64,000 nucleotides of DNA from Lunularia cruciata (Eukaryota; Streptophyta; Marchantiopsida; Lunulariales; Lunulariaceae), in NCBI GenBank assembly GCA_948567375.1, contig OX419757.1, positions 20,708,001 to 20,772,000 of the forward strand, read 5' to 3'. The notes below the pieces were generated by a model, which searched no databases, had not been told where the DNA came from, and saw only the letters and a list, made by a program, of their open reading frames with translations. This document shows, one piece after another, positions 1-8,695 of the stretch. Made by a program: the position numbers and the translations under genes. Position 1 is the first letter of the stretch, and every line of letters starts with the position of its first letter.

Positions 1-340
1 CAACATGTGTATGTCCCTAACATGGCCATCCAAAAATCACCAAGTGAACAGGCCCATGTCTCTCCTATCATGTGCTCCTAGTAAAGAAATGTCTATTGGT
101 AGGGCCTTCTGGTAACCCTTGACTATTGACATTGGTAATAACTTTGAATACCAATATGCCAAGTGTGCCACATGATATAAAGAGACTCACCTAGCAGTTT
201 CATCTCTCCACATACAAGTACCTCTGTACTCGTATACTTGCTTGTAATAACACAACTAGTCCGGTGCTAATCCCACCAAACAACTTCGATAGACATATCT
301 CCTCTACTCAATATTGCCAAGCAATGAGTGTGGTATCCAG
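1..340 (-). pseudogene. C5 cytosine DNA methyltransferase, N-terminal part (element G1)
   Basis: The translated minus strand shows S-adenosylmethionine-binding motif I as LFGGISTGL (about 257-283). An acidic LYVER motif follows at about 209-223, where motif II lies in this family. The catalytic motif IV then reads IFGWPC, a stop, and GHT, at about 10-34, with the Cys codon at 20-22. The Gln expected after the catalytic Cys is a TAG stop. The domain follows the retropepsin in the same element, as in copies G2 and G3. C5 methyltransferases transfer a methyl group to carbon 5 of cytosine using this Cys. The copy is a pseudogene cut by the window edge. Confidence 0.85.
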
Positions 341-649
341 AGGTGTCAAGGTAATTGACTCTGGACGCTCATCCTCACACTCATCTCCTAATGGTATGAA
401 GGCTCCACTCCAAGCATGTTGCACCAATTGATCTGCATGTTGCTGCAAAGCCTCCTCTAAACTCCACAATGGAACATCCAAGGTGGATAAAAGAATCCCA
501 CTTGTACTCCAAATCCAAATGATCTCCTCTCGTACTTAAGTATCCTCTACATGGGCGTTCCCCTCCAACAAGTCACGAGGCCAAGTAATTGCACCATTGA
601 AAGCTGAAACTAATGCTACCATAGTCCCAAACTATAGTGAGCCAAGACT

Positions 650-1030
650 GCCACTACTAAAGTGTACTGGTAGGCAACATACCCGTCCCTCACCAGACTG
701 CCAACCTAGTCTATAAGAGGTTGTCTCTTCCTAATAGTCAATGCTAAAACCCATGGGGTATAACATTGCTCTCCTAACTAGCATATTGTATGACTCAACT
801 ATTGTTGCAGTAGCTTGAGCTCTCACCATTGAGCTATTAGTTGGATGACTAGGCTAAACCTAGACAACAAGCTCCCCACATGTGATGTACTATGTCAAAC
901 CACCACCTAGAGATGTCTTGATCTGAAATGGACACCTCTCCATATCAATCTTTTGTAACTCCAGATTGACTATTGCAACCTTCCCCAACATAAAGGGTTG
1001 CGCACTAGAGTCTAACAAGACTCTCTATGG
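650..1030 (-). pseudogene. Retropepsin (aspartic protease) of element G1
   Basis: The minus strand reads RVLLDSSAQPFMLGK at about 985-1030. This is an aspartic-protease active-site loop in which the usual D-S/T-G-A is D-S-S-A. It continues into a long open stretch that starts at 1510 and also covers the end of gag. A conserved stretch equivalent to YDVLVGGAVLYP with a PGWQ motif follows at about 690-800. Retropepsins cut the retroelement polyprotein. Here the protease lies between gag and the methyltransferase. Later stops make it non-functional. Confidence 0.7.
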
Positions 1031-1917
1031 TGTATAGACCTTCCTTGAAGGTCCCACCAAACAGAAAATCCTTGTTTGGTTATCCAATACGACAACACCA
1101 TGTGTGAACCATGTTCTCTCAAAGGTCGGTCTAGATGCCAACTCCTCCAATCGAGCCAATACTGCTTGCCATAAACCATTGGTCACTAAACTGATCCCAT
1201 GCTCCTCAACCAAGTCAAATCCACTATCAACCACCTCTACTCTAGTAGCAGGAACTGCATCATCCCTACTCTCACAAAGCGTGGCAGCCAACCGGAACAC
1301 TAGGGATCGATCAACTCCCAATGTAAATATGTCACTGGCTAAAAACAAAGGGCATTGCATAATCAGCTGAGTTGCTCCCAACATCATGCTAGACTCAGTT
1401 TGTGTAGTAGTAGGTGGCTGACTAGCAAGAAGTCTATCATACACTCCATCACCACCTACAATGGGACATCTAGGAGCCATGGATGTTATTTGCAATGCCT
1501 TAGATAGCATGAAAGACTGGGGAAGTCTGACCTATCTCCCAACCTCTCCTCTCTATGGGTCCAACTCCACTGATGCTCCTCTAGGCTTTGGAGCATGTAC
1601 TGCATTCCATACAGTCATTGATGTAGATGCACCCACCTGTGCTGCTCCACACATGAAGTCCAAAGCATCTCTATCACCAGCATATGAGGTGGAAGACTCA
1701 GCACCCAAATCTGATCTCCTCTGAGCAATGGCCATACTAGCCAATCTCTACTCCAATTGCTCAATTTGAGTAGCCATAGCTGTATCAAAAGTAAGGATAT
1801 GTACTGCACCTCTACTAGGTGTAGATCCTTAACCACCTTGTCCTCTCTGAATTGGAGCTCCTCTACTACCTGCCATAGTAGCCCTACCAGTCCATAACTC
1901 CAAGGGTAGGTCAAAGC
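1031..1917 (-). pseudogene. Gag-like region of element G1
   Basis: Open stretches at 1025-1510 and 1615-1914 on the minus strand precede the protease in the element's reading direction. They match the gag-side sequence of copy G2 at 59860-60670. They include the WQAVLARLEELASRP-like segment shared by both copies. No capsid motif is safe to name. The call rests on position and on the match to G2, where zinc knuckles are visible just beyond the point at which this copy is cut. Confidence 0.55.
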
Positions 1918-2453
1918 ATCAAATGAAAGGATGATGAGTACCTCCTCACTCCTTGTTTATATACTTGTGAAATAGTTACGTACCAAAGTTACTAATTACC
2001 GTAGAAACTCAAGTTATTAGACTAAAAGTCAAGTAAAGTCAAAAAGTAGAAAGAAATATCCATTCACATGGGCATATTCTCCTAAGCATGTGGTCTTATC
2101 TTGACCCAACCACTAAGTCAAGGATTCCTTCACATGGGCTATCCTTGGACTAAAGAAGAATCCAAAACAAAAAAGGCTTGCAAGCCCAGAGTTCTCAACT
2201 CTTTCTTCAAAGCCAAACACCTAGGAATAATACCAAGTCAACACACTAGAATCCACAATAGTAGTGCTCATCTTTTCCACTTCCTCTAAAGTAAGGTCCT
2301 CTCTATCTTAGCTATGACTAACTTTAGCTAACCATGACTAATATAGAACCATCCTTTATCTCTATATAAATAATATCTCTCAAGTACTTGTAATACCAAG
2401 CTAAATATCACAATACCACACATATGCACAAATGGGTGTTACAGATCATCATA
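1918..2453 (-). mobile_element. LTR fragment of family D, reverse orientation
   Basis: The reverse complement starts TGTAACACCCATTTGTGCAT at 2453. It matches the LTR at 31605-32291 along its whole length, but its last roughly 250 bp are missing at 1918. It sits exactly between a minus-oriented G fragment (1-1917) and a plus-oriented G fragment (2454-4074), so it marks an insertion or rearrangement point. The in-frame stretch at 2101-2289 is not a gene; it reappears in the other D copies. Confidence 0.8.
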
Positions 2454-2849
2454 CTACCTCCCAAGATCACCTTGAGGCAGAGGGCTTAGTAGAGGGATTG
2501 GTTTACATAGTGAAGAGAGGATTGCTAAATTATGGTTTGCAAAGAGGTCACTTGGGAGATTGGGATCTCTAGTTACCTTGGTTGGCCATGGGCTATCAGT
2601 TCAGCCGGCAAGCCTCCTTAGCATCCTTCTCTCCTTACTTTCTACTCTATGGATGAGATCTAAATTTACCTACAACCATTTGTCAGGATGCTATTGTAGT
2701 CTTGGACTTGGATGATCTAGATGTATGGGTGAGTGCATGTTCTCAATGGGTAGAGATCTTTTAGAGAATGATCTCAATGGCTTTGAAAACTTGGCAATTG
2801 CTTAGCATAGGGATACCTTACGTTATGCTACTATTTGAGGAGGAGGTTA

Positions 2850-3245
2850 TAGACCCTTGATCCGTTGGTTTCATCCAAGTGACTATGTATATCTAGAGTA
2901 GATAACATCAACAATATTTGATGTTTTGACAGGCTACACTATCTTGAGAGTGCACAAGGTTTTGCCATCTGGAGTCCTTATGTTGGAAGGATGTGATGGT
3001 GTTGTTTGGAAGGATCATGTGCACAATTGTGTGCCATGCTACCTCCTAAACATTGATGGTACTATGGACCCAAACTTGGTACTTGTATGAGCAAGCTTGA
3101 GGTGTATGTTATGTGGCTCTTCTAGTGGAGCTACTACTATGTTAGTGTGTGATAGTTGTTTGAGAAGATGGCATATGGTAAGTATGATTCCTCTCCTCAT
3201 GGTGGTTCCTTGGAGATAGTGCTTATGTCCTAGATGTACTTGACC
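2850..3245 (+). pseudogene. Integrase C-terminal tail with PHD finger (element G, plus copy)
   Basis: After a linker ending in a CYLLNIDGTMDPNLVLV-like segment, the frame starting at 3097 shows a PHD zinc-finger signature. Its ligand codons are Cys 3103, Cys 3112, Cys 3148, Cys 3157, His 3172, then Ser 3181 in place of Cys, Cys 3226 and Cys 3235. The spacing C-x2-C, x11, C-x2-C-x4-H-x2-[S], x14, C-x2-C is that of the C4HC3 PHD class, with WHM before the sixth ligand. A stop at 3217 and the Cys-to-Ser change show decay. PHD fingers usually bind histone H3 tails, so a role in choosing integration sites is possible but inferred. Sister copies near 54640-54800 and 41771-42018 carry the same segment. 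Confidence 0.8.
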
Positions 3246-3414
3246 TATAGCCGGTTCATCCTTTATATGGTATAGATTGCAGACACGCGATTCACAATGG
3301 GGCTAGATAGCACTCGGCTTCTTGATCTTTGCCCATCATAGGGTATACCATATACTTGGAATAGATAGCTATATGGAGTTAGAGGGACCTAACCGCCAGC
3401 TAGGGGAGCAATTC

Positions 3415-4074
3415 TGGCACTTTAGAGTCCATGTATGACTTATGTGTGAGTTGTGCTTCTATAGTATATGATGTTAACAACAATATATGTTGTGTAGTAA
3501 TGTATATACACACGATAATTTTCATATCATTTGTAGTGTCGCATCTAGATTGCTCAGACATTGGAGTTGCGGTGATAGTAGTTAGAGGTATTTTAGTAGT
3601 CACTCATAGACAACTTTTCAATGGTTAGATTTTGTGTTCAGAGTACTAACTTCATAGTAGGGCCTATCATCACTTTGCACCAAGTGCACCATTGGGTGTG
3701 CCGTCAGTGGGACCATTAAGGCTTCAGACCTAGCTCAAGTCTAGGAGTATACTTTTGAAGTGTAGCTCCAGAGAGCTCACTTCTTTGATGTTGAGTCTTC
3801 AAGTTCTTGGCTATGGTAGACAGAGGCCGGCAAGCATCACCTAGATTCTCTTAGCTAGAATGGGTGGGGCTTGACTGTAATCAATGCCTAGTTGTTGATA
3901 GTTTATAGAGTGACAAATCAAGTACTGATCTAAGTTGAGTTGATTTGAGTGGTGTAAATGAACTGATTATTGTAGCACTTTAGAGTCCATGTGACTTATG
4001 TGTAAGTTGTGCTTCTATAGTGTATGATATTGAAAGCAATGTATGTTATGTAGCGATGTATATATGCATGACAT
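3415..4074 (+). mobile_element. LTR of family G with internal terminal repeats
   Basis: This 660-bp LTR begins TGGCACTTTAGAGTCC and ends near GCATGACA. A stretch of about 100 bp that includes CACTTTAGAGTCCATG, CTTCTATAG and a TATGTTGTGTAG-like run occurs at both ends (3415-3520 and 3971-4074). A 450-bp middle part separates them. The same three-part structure recurs at 40951-41558 and 53850-54472 in reverse orientation. Confidence 0.75.
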
Positions 4075-4082
4075 AGCCCATT

Positions 4083-4477
4083 TGACGGAATTCTTGACTT
4101 AGTGGTTATGTCAAGATAAGACCACATGTTTAAAAGAATATTCCGGGGAGTATGGATATTCCTTTAGACCTTAGACTTTATTTGACTTTTAGCCTAGTAA
4201 TTTGATTTACTCCAATAATTAGTAACTTTGGTACATAGCCATTTCACAAGTATATAATCTAGGGGTGAGGAGGTACTCATCATCCTTTCATTTGCAACTT
4301 CCTCTCTCATTAAGTTCTCTACAGAGGAATGGTTTGAGTCTTGGGGTGTTAGCCTTGGAGGAGTATGATGGAGTTAGGATTCCTTATCTTCTTAGTCCAT
4401 GGTGCCCTATCATAATAGCAATTGGAGGTTCATCTTGAGTGACATACAAGCCGGCTCAAAGAACCTATTGGGTTTGT
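4083..4477 (+). mobile_element. LTR fragment of family D, plus orientation (3' part)
   Basis: The sequence from GAATTCTTGACTTAGTGG to the GCCGGCTCA end matches the second half of the D LTR at 31605-32291. It includes the ACAAGTATATAA region and the GAGGAGGTACTCATCATCC segment. The 5' half is absent because the G LTR ends just before it. Its 3' end abuts the RNase H part of the gypsy element at 4478-8050. Confidence 0.75.
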
Positions 4478-5040
4478 ATTCAAGTTTGAGATCAAAAAAC
4501 TATAGTTGTTCCTCCCATTGATGATGTTGACTCTTTATGTGCTCTAGGATGTAATGTCTACAACAAGAGTTTATGAATGATTTGCATGATCACTTATTTC
4601 CCTAAGAGATAATGCCTCCATACCTTGGTGGCATATACCATTGCTAGTTGTTCTCAATCTCAAGTAGAGTATTTCCTTTTTGTAGTATTTAGTCAATGAG
4701 ACACAAAGGCAATGGGATGTAACCAATTTGGAAATTCCTAATGCAACAAAGCTCTAATGGTAAAGTTAGAAGCATCAAAGTCAACCACACAAGGTAGTTG
4801 AGGATCATATGGTTGAAGAATGGGTCTTGAAGATACCATATGTTTCAACTTTTGGAATGCTTCTTTGCACTTGGTGGTCCACTAAAAGCTTGAGGTCTTC
4901 TCCAAGAGGTTGGTCAATGGTGCGGTAACATGAGCATAATAGTAGATGAATCATTGGTAAAAACTTATGAATCCATTAAATACCTATACATCTATGACAT
5001 CCTTTGGAGTAGGCCAATAAGTAATGGCCTTGATTTTCTC
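4478..5040 (-). pseudogene. RT connection domain and RNase H of the second gypsy element
   Basis: The minus strand gives VVFLGHRISLEGIKMEEEKI, then AITYWPTPKDVIDV. An APLTNLLEKTSSF segment and CKEAFQKLKHMVSSRPIL come next. The RNase H start reads VVDFDASNFTI, where D is the first catalytic Asp. These are textbook Ty3/gypsy landmarks in the correct order. Several in-frame stops interrupt them. RNase H removes the RNA strand during reverse transcription. Confidence 0.85.
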
Positions 5041-5620
5041 CTCTTCCATCTTGATCCCCTCTAATGAGATCCTATGACCCAAGAAGACAACTTTCTTTTG
5101 CCAAATGGTACACTTTGACTTCTTGTAATATAACTTCTATTGATGTACTTGTCTTAAGACTTCTTTCATGTGATTTGCATGTTCTACCTCCATCTTGCTT
5201 TATATTAAAATATCATCCAAGAACATATCACATACCATCCAATAGCCCATCCAACACCCGATGCATCTGATTCATGAAGATTGTTGGAGCATTAGTGAGC
5301 CCAAAAGGTAGAACTCTCCATTCAAAATGCCCATACATTGTGCAAAAGGCAATCTTTTGCACATCCTCTCTATCAATGGGAATTTTCCAATAGCTACTTT
5401 AAAGATCCAACTTGGAGAAGTATCATGTTCCACTCAATTGATCTAGCAAGTCATCAATTCAAGACAAGAGATATGCATTCTTCAATGTTTGTTTATTGAG
5501 ACCACAATAATCAATACAAAAGTGAAGTCTTCTATCCTTCTTTGGGAAAAATAGTACCAATGCTCCACAAGGAGATGTACTAAGTCATATGAAATCCTTC
5601 TCCAACAACTCCATCAGTGT
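5041..5620 (-). pseudogene. Ty3/gypsy reverse transcriptase (second gypsy element)
   Basis: The minus strand reads [19 protein letters not shown], then YFSKLDL, a stop, and SSYWKIPIDRED. It continues IAFCTMYGHFEWRVLPFGLT and NAPTIFMNQMHRVLDGLLDG. The catalytic YLDD block has decayed to YVLG, a stop, and YF near 5210. The order and spacing fit the RT fingers and palm. Stops at the LSRIDD and DLKSSY equivalents are mostly single-base changes. Confidence 0.9.
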
Positions 5621-5989
5621 TGTTCAAAGCTCAACTCCTTTGGTGAGAGCAAATAGATTGGTCTATTCATAGGAGTACTTTCTTGGTAATAACTTAATCT
5701 TGAAGGACATACCATGACCAAATGCTAATCCCTTTGGTACATCATTTGGAAACACATCTACAAACTCTTGAATAATTTGATCAGCCATTACTTGATGAGG
5801 CTTTTGGCCCTCATCAAATGCTCCATGCACAATCAGCTTGATCTACATTGCAAAAATAAAGTCATCTTCCTCCAAAGCTTGTTCTATGGTTGCTTTACTA
5901 ATAAACTTTCCATCTTGGCATTGATCATTCTTAAGTGTCTTGCTCATAGGTGTCAAAAAATCTAATTAGTAATTCTTACCTTTGTGTTG

Positions 5990-6330
5990 TATTTTGAATT
6001 TTTATATCAGGTCCAATCAAATTGAACCTTATGACATTCAAGCCAAGGCAAACCTAGGATGTAGAGGTTGAGCTGTAGAGTAGAGGTGCTAGTACAAACC
6101 TCATACTCTCCAAAATACTCCTTCCCAATCTTGAATGTAATAGGATGTGAGGTATAGAATGAAAAACCCTTTCTACCATTTGCCATCATCAATCTATTTC
6201 CAATTATTGGCTTCATATGAATACATAATTCCTTTGCTAATTATATAGACATGCAATTCTCAAAACTTCCAAAATCAACCAAAATCCTTTAACAACGCTC
6301 AGATATCATACCTTGCAAGTAAAGTAAACT
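5990..6330 (-). pseudogene. Aspartic protease region (second gypsy element)
   Basis: An open stretch of 69 aa (6007-6216, minus) reads LAKELCIHMKPIIGNRLMMA in a larger frame. This fits the segment after the active-site loop of gypsy retropepsins, and it lies between the zinc knuckle and the RT. The active-site Asp-Ser/Thr-Gly triplet itself is degraded upstream of 6216. The call rests mainly on order within the element. Confidence 0.5.
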
Positions 6331-6339
6331 TGCATAGGT

Positions 6340-7200
6340 CAAGCCTTCAATCTTATTGGAACCAATCAAGTTCCCAATAGGTGGCTTGAGTTCTCCTACT
6401 AAGATTTATTGTTTCCTTGATTATCATGCTCCATGAATTCCATTTGGGCAATTTTTTGGGATTGTCCATCCTTGAGTGGACATTTAGCAATATGATGCTC
6501 AATTTGGCAATAATAAAATCAACCACCATTTTTTTGTAATCTTTCCTTATTTTTAGGGCCAAGTGGTTTTCATTAGATGACATTGATCTCCATTGGTACC
6601 GGCTCTCCCACCCGTATGTAATGTGTGGGCAGGTTATATGAAAGTTGAGGTCAAGACCAAGTTGTTGTAACCAAGGAATCAAAGCGTTGAGACAACTGCA
6701 TGGCTTCATCCAAGTGTTTGGGCTCACACATGGTCACTTCCAATTTGAAGTGTGACTTCAAGCCCCTCACAAATTGATCCAAAGCTTCACTTTCTAATAT
6801 ATTTAGAATTTGCATGATGGTGTTTTAGAATTGAGTGATGTAGCTTCTTATAGAACCAATCTGTTTCAATTTGACTAACCATCTTGTGCAGCTTATGTGG
6901 TATTTATAACTTGGAATCATCCAATTATTGCTGTCTTGGATTCTTTCCATGTCAAAATTGGCATAAAAAAACTACCATTCAGCTTGTTCCACTCAAAATT
7001 GCCACCATAGCTTTGCCACTCTATCCAATTGGCTTGAAGGTAAGAGAATTTGTCTCCCTTCATCTTGAAGATTTGTAGTTTAAAAATATCTTTCACAATC
7101 AAACAAAAAATTTCCACTATGCTTGGGAGGTTCTTGCCTTCAAATACCTTGGAATTTGAAAAATCAAATTTGCTCTTCTCCTTCTCAAAATGATGCTCTC
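6340..7200 (-). pseudogene. Gag (capsid and nucleocapsid) of the second gypsy element
   Basis: The minus strand shows a capsid-like run IGSIRSYITQF, then QILNILESEALDQFVRGLKS and HFKLEVTMCEPKHLDEAMQL. This is the pattern of plant gypsy gag domains. A degraded CCHC knuckle, YYCQIEHHIAKCPLK, follows near 6465-6510. Both lie in the expected place between the primer-binding site and the protease. Stops and frame changes break it. Confidence 0.75.
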
Positions 7201-7542
7201 TCTATATGCTCTTGTCATTAATGATCTTGTACTTCTAACAATTGAGTACTTTCAATTTGTTGTTACATGACATTGATAACTTCATGTATTGCCATCATGG
7301 CTACTACTCTATCAAACTACTTACAATTTATCTAAGTTAACACATAGATGCAACACATCCACCATTCAATTACAATCAAAAGTATCACGGGTCCATCAAA
7401 CAAGAAGATCAGATTCAGAAAATTCTACCCAAAGTGTAAGATGATGAATTGCATGAAATGATGCTTGGTAGTACATGGACATAAAAATCCAATGTTTTGG
7501 AAAAAATGTTTTGGTGGTCCATAAATTCTATCTATCCCATTC

Positions 7543-7556
7543 TTGCTTTGATACCA
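7543..7556 (-). other. Primer-binding site, initiator-methionine tRNA type
   Basis: Directly after the LTR end (TTTTACA, minus strand) comes a T and then TGGTATCAAAGCAAG. The TGGTATCA core is the usual complement of the 3' end of plant initiator tRNA-Met used by LTR elements. It fixes the orientation of the element and the inner LTR boundary. Confidence 0.8.
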
Positions 7557-7557
7557 A

Positions 7558-8050
7558 TGTAAAAGACAAAGGGGAGAAATAAGAGAGTGGAATCAAAGTG
7601 AAAAATCACACTAGGATTCTTGAATGGGGTAAACTTTGAATGTCTAGCATGAGCTTGGACTTTGGTATCTATAAGGAACATACAAGGCTTTTGAGAAGCT
7701 TCCTAAAAGCAATCTTCTTAGAGTGCAAGCCAAGCTAACCGAGAAGCTTCTCAAGAATTTTCCTTCTAGAAATTGCTTACTTGGCATGCAAGCTAAGCTA
7801 GTTGAGAAGCTTCACACAAAGCTTTTATCTAGAAGCCATCTACTTGGCATGCGAGCTAAGGTAGCCAAGAAGCTTCGCAAGAAACTTCCTCTTAGAAATC
7901 ACCACTTGGCATGCACATTACCCAATACTTGGAAGGTACTAATTAGCTTCCTAGATGCTTCTAGAATTTTCTTATTACTCTTGGCTAATTTGGCATATTT
8001 GCTACTTTGTTAGTCTTGACTAACTCATCTATAAACTCCATATTGTTACA
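7558..8050 (-). mobile_element. 5' LTR of the second gypsy element (family H)
   Basis: On the minus strand the LTR runs from TGTAACAATATGGAG (8050) to CTTTTACA (7558), 493 bp, directly followed by the primer-binding site. A homologous solo LTR in plus orientation lies at 10276-10764. The middle of the LTR contains three 63-bp tandem units (7725-7912). Confidence 0.85.
7725..7912 (+). repeat. Three 63-bp tandem units inside the H LTR
   Basis: Units begin at 7725, 7788 and 7851, each with GCAAGC or GCGAGC at the start and CTTGGCAT at the end. Because 63 is a multiple of three, one plus-strand frame stays open through all units and gives a repeating QAKLTEKL-type peptide. The peptide is antisense to the element and lies within an LTR, so I do not regard it as a gene. 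Confidence 0.85.
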
Positions 8051-8106
8051 AGGGTGTTTTAATCCAAGTGAGTGGATTGCCTAGATTAAAACACTTGCTC
8101 TAATAT

Positions 8107-8695
8107 TGTTATAACATTCTGAGGACACAAGAAATCCCAAGAGAAACAAAAGGTTTCATTCCTCAATACTCCAATGCCCCAAAAGAGCACCTTGTCTTTA
8201 TTATATAACACAGAGTATCCACTCAAAGAGAGCTCCACCTTTGGATCAGATACATGGATTGGTGACATGTCATTGAGCTCTACTCTTAGATTAGTTGTAT
8301 GGATTGGTGACATGTCAAACCTTGTCCTACTTGGTTGGTCAAACAAGTTTGACCAAAGGGAATCTTTGGAGAATCTTCTTGTAAGAAGCTCAAAACAACA
8401 TGGGTAAGGTACCATTATAAAGATCTTGATGAGATCTTGACAAATAAGGAGCAGGAAGGTGGTACCTTCACCTTTGGAGGGGGGGACATTCTTTTTCTGA
8501 GGCCCAATTCATTTGTTTAGGCCTTTGAAATTGGCTCTAAAGTTTTTAGGGTATTTTTAGCATGTGTCTTATTAGTGGAAGTACTCTTTTGGTGCCACCT
8601 CTTTTTGATCTTTAGACCATCATGTATATGATCCCTAAATATATTACCAAACCAATTTCTAACTTTAGATAATCTGTCTAGCTAATGGTATTACA
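8107..8695 (+). mobile_element. Solo LTR of family F
   Basis: The sequence starts near TGTTATAACATTCTGAGG and ends GGTATTACA. It matches the F LTRs at 44434-45171 and 46546-47298. Shared landmarks are a CCCCAAAAGAGCACCTTGTC segment, TTGGTTGGTCAAACAAG, a G-run and CATGTATATGATCCC. No internal retroelement sequence follows. I see no clear target duplication for this copy. Confidence 0.75.

Larger units (their letters stand above)
1..1917 (-). mobile_element. Ty3/gypsy family G fragment, copy G1 (gag, protease, start of methyltransferase)
   Basis: This minus-strand retrotransposon fragment runs off the left edge of the window. Read from high to low coordinates it gives gag sequence, a retropepsin and the N-terminal part of a C5 cytosine methyltransferase. 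It is collinear with 58786-60670 and with 46400-47850, often at the level of whole words of sequence, so three copies of one family are present. The coding frame is broken by stops and small frameshifts. Its gag end stops abruptly at about 1917, where a D-family LTR begins. Confidence 0.85.
2454..4074 (+). mobile_element. Family G fragment, plus orientation (integrase C-terminus, PHD finger, LTR)
   Basis: This segment is the reverse complement of the 53850-55420 part of copy G2. It contains the end of the integrase, a conserved linker, a PHD-finger region and the 3' LTR. A purine-rich stretch (TAGGGGAG, about 3400-3408) just before the LTR is a plausible polypurine tract. The rest of the element is absent to the left, where a D LTR abuts it. 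Confidence 0.85.
4478..8050 (-). mobile_element. Second Ty3/gypsy element (5' LTR, PBS, gag, protease, RT, RNase H), 3' end lost
   Basis: Read on the minus strand this is a 5' LTR, a primer-binding site, gag with a zinc knuckle, protease, reverse transcriptase and RNase H. The integrase and 3' LTR are missing, replaced at 4477 by a D LTR fragment. Its sequence is unlike family G and it has no methyltransferase between protease and RT. It is a conventional gypsy layout and a useful contrast to G. Confidence 0.85.

Noticed and set aside
1-60. Recoding of TAG/TAA as Gln, as in some ulvophyte algae, to explain stops at Gln positions
   Set aside because: The peroxidase uses CAG for Gln, has no internal TAG or TAA, and ends with TAG. 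The retroelements also contain TGA stops and frameshifts, so ordinary decay explains them.
1104-1370. Plus-strand open frame opposite gag and protease of copy G1
   Set aside because: It is the antisense shadow of the retroelement frame at 1025-1510 and has no features of its own.
2101-2289. Conserved small frame also seen at 31757-31993
   Set aside because: Both are the same part of the D-family LTR, so the conservation is that of a repeat and not of a protein.
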